This document shows, piece by piece, positions 54,581 through 64,000 of a DNA stretch of 64,000 nucleotides; the first letter of the stretch is position 1; every line of letters begins with the position of its first letter. The position numbers were made by a program, and so were the translations under genes. The notes beneath the pieces are model-generated. The model had not been told where the DNA came from. It made no database searches and was given only the letters and a program-made list of their open reading frames with translations. This stretch comes from Raffaelea ambrosiae (lineage: Eukaryota; Ascomycota; Sordariomycetes; Ophiostomatales; Ophiostomataceae), in assembly GCA_002778195.1 (NCBI GenBank), contig PCDI01000012.1:1025801-1089800 (forward strand), in the 5' to 3' direction.

Positions 54581-56127
54581 ATGTACGCTGATCGTATGCT
54601 GCCGAAATGGCTCCAAGACCACAAGCTTCGGGCTGCTTCCATGAAGAACCAGCCGGCTTTTTATCGCAATCTTGAACAAGCCATGGACGTCTCTCGCGCA
54701 GAAAACAGCTTCTTCAGCGCCAAGCCCCGCTGGGATGACTCCGTCCTCGACTTTTCCTCGAGCGACTTTTTGTCCTTTAGTCGCTCCGGTCGCATCCGTG
54801 AAGCCTTCCGGGAGGAGCTCGATCGCCACGCAGACTACCGGCTCGGCGCTGCGGGCTCCCGCATCCAGTATGGAAACTATGACTATCTCCTTCAGACCGA
54901 ACAGGAGCTTGCCGCTTTCCATGGCGCGGAGACTGCTTATATTGCACATTCGGGCTTTATGGCCAATGCGGGCACGGTGGCGGCCGTGCCTCTGCCCGGG
55001 GACGCCATCGTCTATGATGATACGGTTCACGCAAGCACCCACGAGGGCATGAAGCTGTCGCTGGCTTCGCACAAGCTGTCCTTTCGGCACAACGATCCGC
55101 ACTCTCTCCGCGAGGTTCTCGGCTCTCTCAAGGCGTCGCATCCGCCATTTGCCTCGGGAAGCTCCTCGGTCCTGGTCGCGGTCGAGTCCGTGTACAGCAT
55201 GGACGGGGACATTTGCCCGCTGGAAGAGCTTGTCCAGGTGGTCAAGGAGCTGTTCCCCCTTGGCAACGCCCAGTTCATCATTGACGAGGCTCACAGCAGC
55301 GGCGTGATCGGACCGAGGGGGGCCGGTCTCGTCAACATGTTGGGGCTGGAAAAAGAGATTGCCATTCGTATTCACATGTGCAGCAAAGCCTTGGGCTCGA
55401 CTGGAGGTGAGTCGCCTCTTGTTCCTTTGATTTTTACGATCCACACACCATACAGGCAACGGGGACTAATGCAAACGATTGCTGTACAAAGGCGTGATAC
55501 TGTGCAATAAGACTGTCCGGGATCGGCTGGTCAGCAACGCACGCTTTGCCATCTACAGCGGCGCGCCCTCGTTTCCAATGGTGGCGTGCATGCGCGCTGG
55601 ATACCGGTTGCTAGAGAACGGCGAAGCCGAAAAGGTCAGCAGAGCTGGTCGATCCTCCATCGCCCCAAAAGGTCCTTTCTCTCCCCTTTGCTCACGAATA
55701 TCTCTAGGGGATGCAAACCATACAAAACAGCGTCAGGCACTTCCTCAAAACCATCACCGCCCACCCCGTATGGGATGAAGCCGTGGACGAAGGCATTCTC
55801 AACATCCCTCTCACCGAGGAGGATTTCGAAAACAAAGATCCTCTTACCCACATCGTGCCGGTATTGACGCGCCCGAAACACGAACTGTACCTATTCTTCC
55901 ACCTCATGATCAACAACATAAATGCCTATGCAATATCCTTTCCAGTCGTTCCCAAGGGGAAAAGCCGCGTGAGACTGGTTTTCCACGCCCATAACGGTCT
56001 AGACCAGGCAGAGACGTTGGCAAACGTCATTTGTGAGTGGGCTCGAGAGATGCTAGACATAGAGGCGGGTCAAACAGACAATGTCTTGCCGAGCGCAGCA
56101 CGTCAGGTGTATGCGATGAAAACTTGA
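54581..56127 (+). CDS. Alpha-oxoamine synthase (AONS/BioF-like PLP enzyme)
   Basis: A 462-residue protein from exons 54581-55406, 55492-55634 and 55708-56127. The start MYADRMLPKWLQ is the first ATG of the frame. It has the fold-type I PLP landmarks of the family: LDFSSSDFLSFSRSGRIR, YRLGAAGSRIQYGNYDYLLQ, VAVESVYSMDGDICPLEEL, FIIDEAHSSGVIGPRGAGL and the Schiff-base lysine in SKALGSTGG (Lys269). Splicing restores GVILCNKTVRDRLVS and then EKGMQTIQNSVRHFL. Family members condense an amino acid with an acyl-CoA and release CO2 (7-keto-8-aminopelargonate, serine palmitoyl, Fum8-type reactions). As a single-domain fungal enzyme near an NRPS it may supply an unusual aminoketone. A biotin role is the main alternative. 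Confidence 0.87.
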
Positions 56128-56732
56128 GAGCTGTGACTTGGCGGGGAAGCAGGTTTCTTCTTTGTGTGATGGTCTTTCTGCGGATGACCTTCTCGTCTCC
56201 TAAATTTGATGTCCTCTCGGGGAGAAATGCGGGCTTGATAGAAGAGTTTCTAAACACATAGAAAAATGGTATTAACGGGATTCAATAACGCTCGATCCGG
56301 GGTACCACGTAACGGGGCCCTACCCGTTTGGGCGGCCTTGAGCTTCTGAGGCCAAAGGGGCACCGGATGCCGTTTACCTTCCTCGTCAGGCTATCGTAAA
56401 ATACTTACTAATACGTGCGTTGATACGTCTTGAGAGGGAAGGAGGTATTGAAATTGGCTAATGGGAATAGGCGAAACACCCCAATAGTAATACGGCCCTT
56501 CCGATCCTTCAGCTTAGCGGAAATGTAGTAAGCCAAGATCATTTCAAGATCCCCCACGTGGCTGTTGACAGAATTTGCTTATACAGTCAGGAATAAGTAG
56601 AGATAAATCGGTGCGAGATCTTCATCTATAGTAATGACTTAAGGAAGACGGATATGCTTTAGGTTCTCCTGAAAACAGCAATGGTCGAGGAGACCATCTT
56701 TGACGCTAACAGCCTTAGGCAGATCACACACC
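56128..56732. other. intergenic, promoter of the amidotransferase-like gene
   Basis: About 600 AT-rich bases between two genes on the same strand. No other feature recognised. Confidence 0.4.
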
Positions 56733-57662
56733 ATGCGTGCCCCCTTGCGCATTGCCATCCTCGAGTGTGATGAGCTGGCTGGGGAGATGGCGGAGGCGTA
56801 CGGTAGCATTAGCAACTTGCTAACAGCGCTCCTTGAAGCCGGTGCATTGAAACTCGAGGAGAGCGGTCTGTGCGAGCGTCCCCAGTTTAGCTTTTCTTCC
56901 TATGACGTTGTCAACAAGCAAGAATATCCTGATGTCAAAGACATCGATGCTGTCTTCTTGTCAGGCAGTCGTAAGTTCACAGAGCAGAGGGGCCATGCAG
57001 AGGACCGACGCATCTAGCTGACTTGCCCCGGGTCAAAGGATATGATTCTTTCACGCCGGGTTTGAATAATTGGATAACAAAGCTTGTCGACTTCACCAAA
57101 GAAATGCTGCAAGACCAGTCCCAGGTTCGAGTGATGGCACTCTGTTTTGGGCACCAGATTGTCGGACGCGCATATGGAGTCATGCCTGAACGGAACAATG
57201 CTGGCTGGGAGGTCTCCGTTACGCCCGTGACACTAACAGAGACTGGTAAACAAGTCTTTGGACAGAGCTCACTAGTATGTTTCTACCCCAGACTCTCGAA
57301 GCAAACAGCTCTGCCGAGGTGCTGAGCTGTATTGATAACCTCTACTAATTGGGCTGTCCCGAGGGGAAAAAAAGAAGCTTCATCAGATGCATCGTGATAT
57401 CATTCCTCAGTATCCTGCGTCCGTTGAGATGCTCGGCCACTCCGACCGCTGCCATGTGCAAGGAATCTACGTCAGGAACCGCGTCATGAGCTTGCAAGGA
57501 CACCCAGAGTACAACAAGAAGATCGCCAACGAGTTTCTGGATCGGAGGCGCGGATCGGCACTGGATGAAGCAACGTATCAGGATGGAAAGAATCGAGCAG
57601 ATGACCAGCACGATGGCGTGACGGTTGGGGCTGGCTTTGTGAAGTTCTTATTGGAAAATTAG
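56733..57662 (+). CDS. Class I glutamine amidotransferase-like protein
   Basis: A 253-residue stand-alone GATase1 protein from exons 56733-56970, 57039-57274 and 57375-57662, all in phase. The third exon begins KLHQMHRDIIPQYPAS, which restores the family block. The catalytic triad is visible: nucleophile Cys115 in MALCFGHQIVG, and His201 and Glu203 in LQGHPEYN. The N-terminus (LRIAILECDELAGEMAEAYG) and SFTPGLNNWITKLVDF are typical of fungal GMP-synthase-like amidotransferases without a synthase partner. It could release ammonia from glutamine or act as a gamma-glutamyl hydrolase. It sits 600 bases downstream of the alpha-oxoamine synthase on the same strand. Confidence 0.87.
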
Positions 57663-58056
57663 GCCATTTAGAATCAAGTACTACGGTGGTAGTCCAAAAA
57701 TATCCGATCACTCCCCACACGTGATTTTTTCTGCCTCTGTGGCAAAAGGATACCTCAAGTTTGTCAAAAGTAAGACGTGATAGTTGCATTTAGCACCGTA
57801 TAGGGCTAGACTATCTGGAAGAAAAGGAGGATAGGTTGAATGTTGAAAGTCTAGATACATAGGGGCCAACACGGAGGAGCTTTTGTATGTGGAAATAAGT
57901 GGGGCCTAGTGCCCAGCCAGCCAATCAGCGCAGCGTGTGCACGTGAGTGCACCGTTGGCTAGCAAACACTTGCCAACAAAGTTTAACAACGAATAACGGC
58001 TTTATTAGTGATTTATACATAAAAAAAATTAGTCTAATAAAAAGAAGTACCGAATT
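57663..58056. other. AT-rich flank of the transposon remnant
   Basis: Low GC, with several T and A runs. It may include one end of the mariner-like element, but I could not identify a terminal inverted repeat. Confidence 0.35.
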
Positions 58057-58720
58057 TTAATATTTCATATACCAACCACTTGCACGGCGCACTGCGACAA
58101 GTTTGCGTGGGACTGAATCAATGAGGTGGTTTATCTTCTCCTGAGGGACCGACCACCAACAGTCCCTAATTGCCCGCTCAAAAACTTCAACATTCACTGC
58201 GTTTTTTTTTCAATTGCTATATGTCAGGGTATTTTTCAGCGAGAATACGCTTCATTTGAGCCCAAACATGCTCAATTGGGTTCAAATCCGGGGAGTACGC
58301 GGGCCAAAAAGGAAGCAACGCAATCCTGTTGTTAAGCAGCCATTGTGTGCTTGAGTCTAACACATGTACACGAGCGTTGTCTTGCTGTAAGTGTCGTGTA
58401 CCGTTATAAATAGGTAGAAGGCTTTCTCTCAGTGTCTCCTGATAGCTCCAAGAAGTATAGCCTCTTCGTTAGCGTTCGCTATAGTCTCTCTTCATCAAGA
58501 TCAACTCCGTACGACCTCCTTTCCAAATCCCTCCCTAAAACATCATAGAGATAGTTGGTTTTCTATGAGATCGAGGATTAACGAAGTCGACCTTCCATTT
58601 CTGCTCCGATGTACGAAAAAGATAGACAATCCCACTGTTTGTGGTGTTTTGGCAAGAGCTTTCGTCGGAGAAGATGGACTACACTGTGAGTACGAAATCT
58701 AACTGATACGCTCCTTGTTT
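58057..58720 (-). mobile_element. Tc1/mariner-type transposase remnant (DDE), mutated
   Basis: On the minus strand the catalytic half of a Tc1-like transposase is readable: SIFSDESSCQNTTNSGIVYL with the first catalytic Asp, VDFVNPRSHRKPTISMMF, TSWSYQETLRESLLPIYNG, QQDNARVHVLDSS with the second Asp, and WPAYSPDLNPIEHVWAQMKR with the final acidic residue. Stops fall at 58681-58679 and 58537-58535, both where Trp (TGG) is expected (TVW|SIFSDE and MMFW|GGIW). More stops follow, and an A-run frame change lies near 58200. The end reads AIRDCWWSVPQEKINHLIDS ... GWYMKY and TAA. The element is dead. Its N-terminal DNA-binding part to the right is too degraded to read. Confidence 0.85.
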
Positions 58721-59224
58721 AGAATGATGGGAGGATACTCTGGCTATGACACACTCATTCGAACCCTGTCATTTGAACGAGTTCACGACCATTGCCCCCT
58801 TTCCACTCTCCTCCTCCAATCAACTTTCACTCTTTTCACAACAGACTTGGGCACAAGATCCACTATAATGCAGCGCACACCAGCTATCTTGTGGCGATTG
58901 CTTCAAAACAACACCCACTCACTAAAATACGGCATACAATCACTACACGTAGCACTCACGCGCTATAGCACAGCGTACTTTGACAGTATAGGTGTGTTCC
59001 CACCACTAAAACATTTTCATCGTCAATTTTTACCCTTTCAGATTATAGCGAGTATGCGCTGTGTTATAGTGAGTGTGTGCGGTCTTATTATGTGACAAAT
59101 ACGAAAATTACAACGAGTACTACCATTGGCTGGGATGCAGGAAACATCCACTATTTTGCTGTAGACTGGTTTTTGAAGCGTTCCGCTCTGGTTCACGCTC
59201 AGGTTCAGGGGGTTTTGACATTCC
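58721..59224. other. degenerate DNA, probably the 5' part of the mariner remnant
   Basis: AT-rich sequence without a readable frame. Near 58945-59090, segments such as CGCTATAGCACAGCGTAC and TATAGCGAGTATGCGCTGTG recur in partly inverted form and may be subterminal repeats of the element. Confidence 0.35.
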
Positions 59225-62200
59225 CTACTGGAACAAGTCGAGATCTCCCAACCTGGCGTCCCCCTGGGCATGCGCCAGCCACTCGAGCATTTCCACGGCA
59301 ACCCTGCCCACGCCCTGTGCCCACTCGCCGTCCAACTCTCTCTGGTCAATCTCCAGCGCTGCTTCGACGGCCCCGTCCGCCGTTGGCTGGACGCGCCACA
59401 CCATGGCGATCGGCTCAGCCTGGCCCGTCATCCTGTCGTGCACCTCCCAGCTCGTCGGCAGCTCGGGCATGTAGAGGAACGCCTGCACAGCTGTGTTGAA
59501 CTGCGCACCGGGGTAGACGGACGGGTCCAGGGACTGGCACAAGTTCTCGAGCTCGGCCGACCTGAGCAGCGTGCGGTGCATGTCTGCCAGCCACGCGTGC
59601 ACCGTGGCGCCGGCCGGAATGCTCGTGGCAAAGAACACGCGGCAGTTCATGGCGGCGACCAGGGACGGCGCCAGCGGCCACGGGACCGTCCGGCCAGCGC
59701 GGCTGAGAACAAAGGGGACAAAGCTGCTGCAGCGTGTGTGCTCGGCCAGAACGAGCGCCCAGGCGGCGTTGATCAGTGTCGCGGTAGAGATGCCGTGCGT
59801 GTGCGCGGCCGCCTCGATGGAGCCCACCGTTTCCCGGGTGGCGAACGGCAGAAGCCGCCAGGCGTTGTCCGCGTCCAGACATGGTGCGGGCGGCGGCCGA
59901 AACTGGAAGATGGGCTGTTCTTGTTGTTGTTGTTGTCGCTGTCCCCGACCATAGAACGGCTTCATCATGTTCGTCCAGAAGTCGGTCGCGGCAGCCAGGT
60001 TCGCGGCCTTGTACGTCTGCATGAAGCGCGCAAAGTCGCGGAGGCGGGGGCCCGGGGCCACGACAGCCGGCGGCGTCTTCGCCAGGGCTGTCTCGAGGTC
60101 TCGGAGGAGGAGGATGCCCGAGAAGATGTCGATGAGCACGTGGTGCATCTTCCAGACAATGCCGATCGCCTTGCGGTTGGGCGCGTAGACGCAGGTCATA
60201 TGGCAGAACGGTATGTCGATGCGCGGACGCTTCAGGCCGCGGTGGTCTGCCCAGACTTGCTTGTCGACGGACAGCAGCTTGTCGTCGAATTCGTCGGCGT
60301 CGACGCAGACCTCGTCCCAGTCCAGGTTGACATGGTCCAGGTCGTGGAGCGTCCAGCTCTGCAAGTCGTACCGCGTTCGGAAGACGCTGTGCGCCCCCAG
60401 AGTGGTGATCCAGGCGGCGCGCAGCTCGCCCGGGGTGGGGACCGGGACGGACGCCTGTGGCCCTCCGACGAACTTGGCTCTGGTCACGAGGCAATTGACC
60501 ACCGGGTTGCGCAGCGACTGGGACAGCATGAGTTTGTGCATGTCGGTGGCCAGGACTTGTGCTTCCGGCTCCGTCGGCACCGTGTCGGAGGAATCGTCCA
60601 GCCCTTCGCGCGGCAAGGTCATCCTTGTGACCTTGTTTTCCAGCGCGCCGATGGTGTCTCCTCGGAGAAGGTGTGTGATGGCGATGGCGTAGCCCTGCTG
60701 TCGCAAAAGCTTGGACAGGCTGATAGCCGCCAGCGAGTGGCCGCCCAGCCGGGTGAAGGACGCCTCCCCGTCGAGATCCGCCAAGGGGACGTGCAGACAC
60801 TTGGCAAAGGCCCATCGCAGCGCATCGTGAGGGGACGTGCACACCATGGTGTCCAGCCCGGCATCCGCCTGCGCCATTCTGTCTTCCCACTGCGCAGCCA
60901 GGGCCGCGCGATCCACCTTTCCATGGGCCGTGAGAGGCAGCCGGTCCGATGCCAGGATCGCGTCCGGGACCACAAACGGGTCGCAGTGGGCTTTCAGGAA
61001 GACGCGCAGCTGCTCGGTCGGAACAGTCGCTGGCTGCACAAAGCCCACGAGCCTGCCACGCCACATGAGAGCCGACGCTGCGCGCACGTCGCGGAACCGG
61101 AGCATGCCCGCTTCCACTTCGGTCTCGAGGTTGACGAGGAAGCCCCGGTTCTTCACCATGCGGTCCGCGCGGCCGACCCAGGCGAGCCCACGTTTGGTCC
61201 GTCTCGCCAGGTCGCCACTCCGGTAGACGCGCTTCCCCTTCCACTGTATGAACTTCTTTTCTGTGAGTTCGCGGTTGTTGAGGTAGCCCGCGGCCAGACA
61301 CGGACCACTGATCAAAATCTCCCCCACTTCGCTCTCCTGCAGATCGTCGTCGACGAGGAAGACTTCCACGCCCGGGTTGAACACGCCCAGGTCTGGCTCG
61401 GCGTCTTCGGGCACTCTCCCGTACGAGATGACAATGGTGGCCTCGGACGGGCCATAGGTGTGGATGACCTTTCGCGTCGGCGTGATCCATTGCCGGGCAA
61501 TGTCAAAGTTGGTGGCCTCGGCACCCAAATAGACACTGCGGACCTTGTCATAATACGACCCGGCTGGATCCAGCGTGGCAAGCATGGACGGCGTCAGGAC
61601 CAGCGTATCGCAGGTAGCAGCGACCTCGGGAAACGCCGACCACGTCGCCATGGCCAAGGCGCCGCCCCTGGTGATGGTGGACCAGATGGTGGCAGCGCAT
61701 GCTGGGGTGGGTTTGCAGGAGTTAGCGGATTGGACTGGCCAGCGCATACGGGAAAGAGGCGTCCTTACCGTCAAACGAGATGGAAAAGGCCAGCAGCACG
61801 CGCTCACCAGCAGCTGTGCGGATGGCATCACCAGACGTCAGTGTCGCAAACAGGTGCAGGGCATGGTGGTAAACCATGACCCCCTTTGGCTTCCCGGTGG
61901 TTCCAGACGTAAAGGTGACATACACCAGTGCCTTCGTGTCGAGGCTGTCGCGGATGGCTCCCAGCTGCCTGCAAACGCCATCCCTGTCGTCAAACGATGA
62001 CCGAAGCCATTGCTCTTGGAACGACACAATTGTCGGCACGCGCAGCGCATCTGTATCGGGCGGGCTTGTTGTCACGATGGCCACCCGCGGCGCAATATCC
62101 TCGAGGGTGGCCTCGATTCGCGCCTTGCTCCAAGCCGCCATGTCAATGGGCACGTAGCAAGCACCCACTTTAAGAACGCCCAGTATAGCGGGAAGAAGCT

Positions 62201-62408
62201 CCAGCGACATCTGGGACAAAATGGGAACCATGTCACCGGGTTGAACTCCTGCCGCCAGCAGCGCGTTGCTGACGTGGAGCGATGCATCTCGTAGGCCGGC
62301 GTAAGTAAGTGTTTTCCCATTCAACTCGACAGCAGTGGCATCTGGGGTGTTTGCCACCCACGTGTCGAAGAGGTCGACGACTGATTTTTCCAGGTAGTCG
62401 ACTTTCAT
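59225..62408 (-). CDS. Single-module nonribosomal peptide synthetase, A-T-C
   Basis: A 1038-residue enzyme from exons 62408-61769 and 61701-59225, joined by a 67 nt intron to read AFSISFDACAATIWSTI (core A4). The adenylation domain (about 1-500) has LKVGACYVPID (A2), YVTFTSGTTGKPKGVM (A3), IHTYGPSEATI (A5), GEILISGPCLAAGYL (A6), YRSGDLAR (A7), GRADRMVKNRGF (A8) and AHGKVDR (A10, catalytic Lys). The carrier domain has FTRLGGHSLAAI with the phosphopantetheine Ser. The C-terminal condensation-like domain (about 620-1035) keeps KMHHVLIDIFSG (HHxxxD). No thioesterase or reductase domain follows, so release may use the terminal C domain. The enzyme should load one amino or aryl acid and condense it with an acceptor. 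Its divergent neighbour is an FAD oxidoreductase. Confidence 0.92.
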
Positions 62409-63016
62409 GGTGAATCCTCTGTCAGGGTTATACTCTGTTACACGCCAATACTACTTGGGCAGCGGTTCTTGATACGATTGCAGTGCCTCATCCGGAAACG
62501 GAAAAAAAATGAAGAAAAGAAGGAAAGGAAAGGAAAGGATAGGAAAAAAAGAAGCATTAGAAACTAGGTCGCAAAATAATGGAAACTATGAAAAGCCAAA
62601 CCAAGAGGATGATGTCCGAAGAGTGTTGATTGTCCGTCAGCCTCTTTCAAAGTAAGTCTATGGATTGTTCAAAAGCCTCTTTGAAAGTAATGTGTTTATA
62701 TCGCTTAGTATGTCTCACTAAGCGTAGTCAGATAGGTACAGTGCAGTCATATAAGACGTCTCAGTGATATAGGGACGACTCTGTGATATAGGGGCGACTC
62801 TGTGATATAGGCATAGTAAGCATCACGGCTGCGAACATGATGGCAAAGTTGGCGTGGGGGTGATGGATTTTGAAGTACACGGTTGTGAGCAAAGACACCT
62901 TTTTTCGTCCTAGTATTTAAATAACAGCTGCATAAATTGATCAACATGTAATACGGCAACATATATCGTAACAAGAACACAAACTCTTCCATCAAGCTCG
63001 GAGTAGATAGTCCAGC
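62409..63016. promoter_or_regulatory. divergent promoter, NRPS / FAD oxidoreductase
   Basis: About 600 bases between outward-facing starts. An A/G-rich tract with GGAAA repeats lies at 62505-62550, and short direct repeats TCTGTGATATAGG at 62770-62783 and 62789-62802. Both genes may be co-regulated from here. Confidence 0.5.
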
Positions 63017-64000
63017 ATGAAGTTCCTCATCAGCACAAACGTGCAGAAGTTTCGTTCTCTTCTCGGGGACAACTCTCCAGGCATTCTCTACTGCCAACAC
63101 ACGTCCGCACTGCCCTTGCGACTCAGCAGTCCCGATGAGATACAAATTTGGATATGCCAAGGAGATGAAGTCACGGAAGCGCTCATGGAGCAGTGGCTGA
63201 GCCGTAGCCGACACTCGCCCAAGACGCTGCTGGTACACGACGCCAAGTTCATCCCGGCTCTGCAGAAGCTGTCCAGGGGCCGTGTGGCTGCGATCCAAGC
63301 GACGCCCAAGCCAGAGAAGAGCGACTCATCATGGGCCTGGTCGACGCTGCGGGCGGGCGAGATACTCCACACGCGCAGCTATGTCGTCAACGCAGCCGCC
63401 GCCGCAGCCTGTCGTCCCAAGGAGGTCGCCCCCCACAACAACCACGCCAAGAAGACCGTCGTGATTGTCGGGGCCGGCATCATGGGCCTCGTGATGGCAG
63501 AGTTTCTCGCCATCCGTGGTTTTCGAGTCCACGTTGTCGACTCCGGCCCGGATCCCCGTACCTTGTACAAGGACCCGGGGTGTCTCCTCGGCGCCACCCA
63601 CGCAGGCAGCAACGCTCGCATGTTCACCGTCACCGAAGCCGACTGCTACAACGATGGCGGCAGCAGCGTCTATCGAAACATGCGCCACATCTTCCGCAAG
63701 ACGGCCCGGGAGGGCGGCTGGAGCGTGAAGCCGCCGTCGAGCTTCAGCGCGGCCGATCTCGCTTGGATCAACGCCTTCGAGCAGCTTCCGACCTGGCTGG
63801 CCAGGGCCATGAAAGAGGACATCCACCACGTCAACCAGGTGTCTGGCAAGCTCTGGGCGGACTTTATGGACCGTGTCCCAGAGCTCTTCGAGGGCGTGGA
63901 CATGCACAAGGACATTCTGCGGCTGTATGCCGAGGAAAGCGCCCTGCATGCGGCTGCTGAGGTGTATCGGGAGCTCGGCGAAATCGAGCAAGAATTCTCG
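63017..64000 (+). CDS. FAD-dependent amine oxidoreductase (DadA-like) with an unknown N-terminal domain, truncated by window end
   Basis: A frame open from the ATG at 63017 to the last base, 328 codons, without introns so far. The first 145 residues (MKFLISTNVQKFRSLL, then DEIQIWICQGDEVTEALMEQ, LLVHDAKFIPALQKLSRGRV) form a compact alpha/beta-looking region that I do not recognise. The FAD domain then starts KKTVVIVGAGIMGLVMAEFL with GxGxxG at 152-157, followed by the ribose-binding end FRVHVVDSG and GATHAGSNARMFTVTEAD, typical of D-amino-acid dehydrogenase/oxidase-type flavoproteins. It should oxidise an amine or amino acid. It is divergent from the A-T-C NRPS, so action on the NRPS substrate or product is a fair guess. 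The C-terminal part lies outside the window. Confidence 0.82.
   Translation, partial: MKFLISTNVQKFRSLLGDNSPGILYCQHTSALPLRLSSPDEIQIWICQGDEVTEALMEQWLSRSRHSPKTLLVHDAKFIPALQKLSRGRVAAIQATPKPEKSDSSWAWSTLRAGEILHTRSYVVNAAAAAACRPKEVAPHNNHAKKTVVIVGAGIMGLVMAEFLAIRGFRVHVVDSGPDPRTLYKDPGCLLGATHAGSNARMFTVTEADCYNDGGSSVYRNMRHIFRKTAREGGWSVKPPSSFSAADLAWINAFEQLPTWLARAMKEDIHHVNQVSGKLWADFMDRVPELFEGVDMHKDILRLYAEESALHAAAEVYRELGEIEQEFS

Noticed and set aside
58200..58215. An intron at the end of the transposase frame
   Set aside because: The change of frame lies in a run of A residues without usable GT..AG ends, so an indel is simpler.
59270..61879. An 869-codon open frame on the plus strand opposite the NRPS, and a 691-codon frame in a third register
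   Set aside because: Both are shadows of a GC-rich coding strand. Their translations are Arg/Gly/His-rich with no domains, whereas the NRPS frame has all A, T and C core motifs.

Overview
The window is nuclear DNA of a filamentous ascomycete, probably a Sordariomycete. The evidence is short introns (about 50-110 nt) with GT..AG ends and CTAAC/CTGAC branch sites, an intron-less tRNA-Ala, and typical fungal families: Dal5-type permeases, HET and NACHT-ankyrin proteins, a gliotoxin-type P450, GH54/GH11/GH20 secreted hydrolases and an NRPS. Gene models below were spliced by hand; boundaries were accepted only where reading phase and protein-family continuity agreed on both sides.

Layout. 0-6 kb: the 3' end of an unknown gene; a divergent P450 / methyltransferase pair of the type seen in epipolythiodioxopiperazine clusters; a conserved Arg/Ser-rich nuclear protein. 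6-12.4 kb: mostly non-coding, with tRNA-Ala(AGC), a decayed SRPK-like kinase, a single-pass membrane protein and a decayed aminoglycoside-phosphotransferase-like gene. 12.7-24 kb: metabolic genes, namely a secreted GH20 with an apparent stwintron (an intron inside an intron's donor site), a Dal5-like permease divergent from an M20 amidohydrolase with GATA-factor motifs between them, a seven-helix DUF7702-like protein and a GH54 arabinofuranosidase. 24.6-31 kb: kinase debris, an arrestin-like gene, a frame-scrambled remnant and about 2.8 kb with no gene I can support. 31-36 kb: a divergent-looking GH11 protein and a divergent 2OG-Fe(II) oxygenase / permease pair.

36-53 kb is a self/non-self-like neighbourhood: a 1425-residue NACHT-ankyrin receptor, a small secreted Cys protein, two related kinases in opposite orientation and a HET-domain protein. 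53-64 kb looks like a small biosynthetic locus: a GNAT acetyltransferase, an alpha-oxoamine synthase, a class I glutamine amidotransferase-like protein, a mutated Tc1/mariner transposase, an A-T-C NRPS and, divergent from it, an FAD amine oxidoreductase with an unrecognised N-terminal domain that runs off the window end.

Four loci (SRPK-like, APH-like, a second kinase, the transposase) keep readable protein similarity but are broken by stop codons. Most of the stops are consistent with C-to-T or G-to-A changes, the pattern expected of repeat-induced point mutation or its aftermath. The strongest single novelty is the GH20 stwintron. The most interesting gene set is the 53-64 kb locus.
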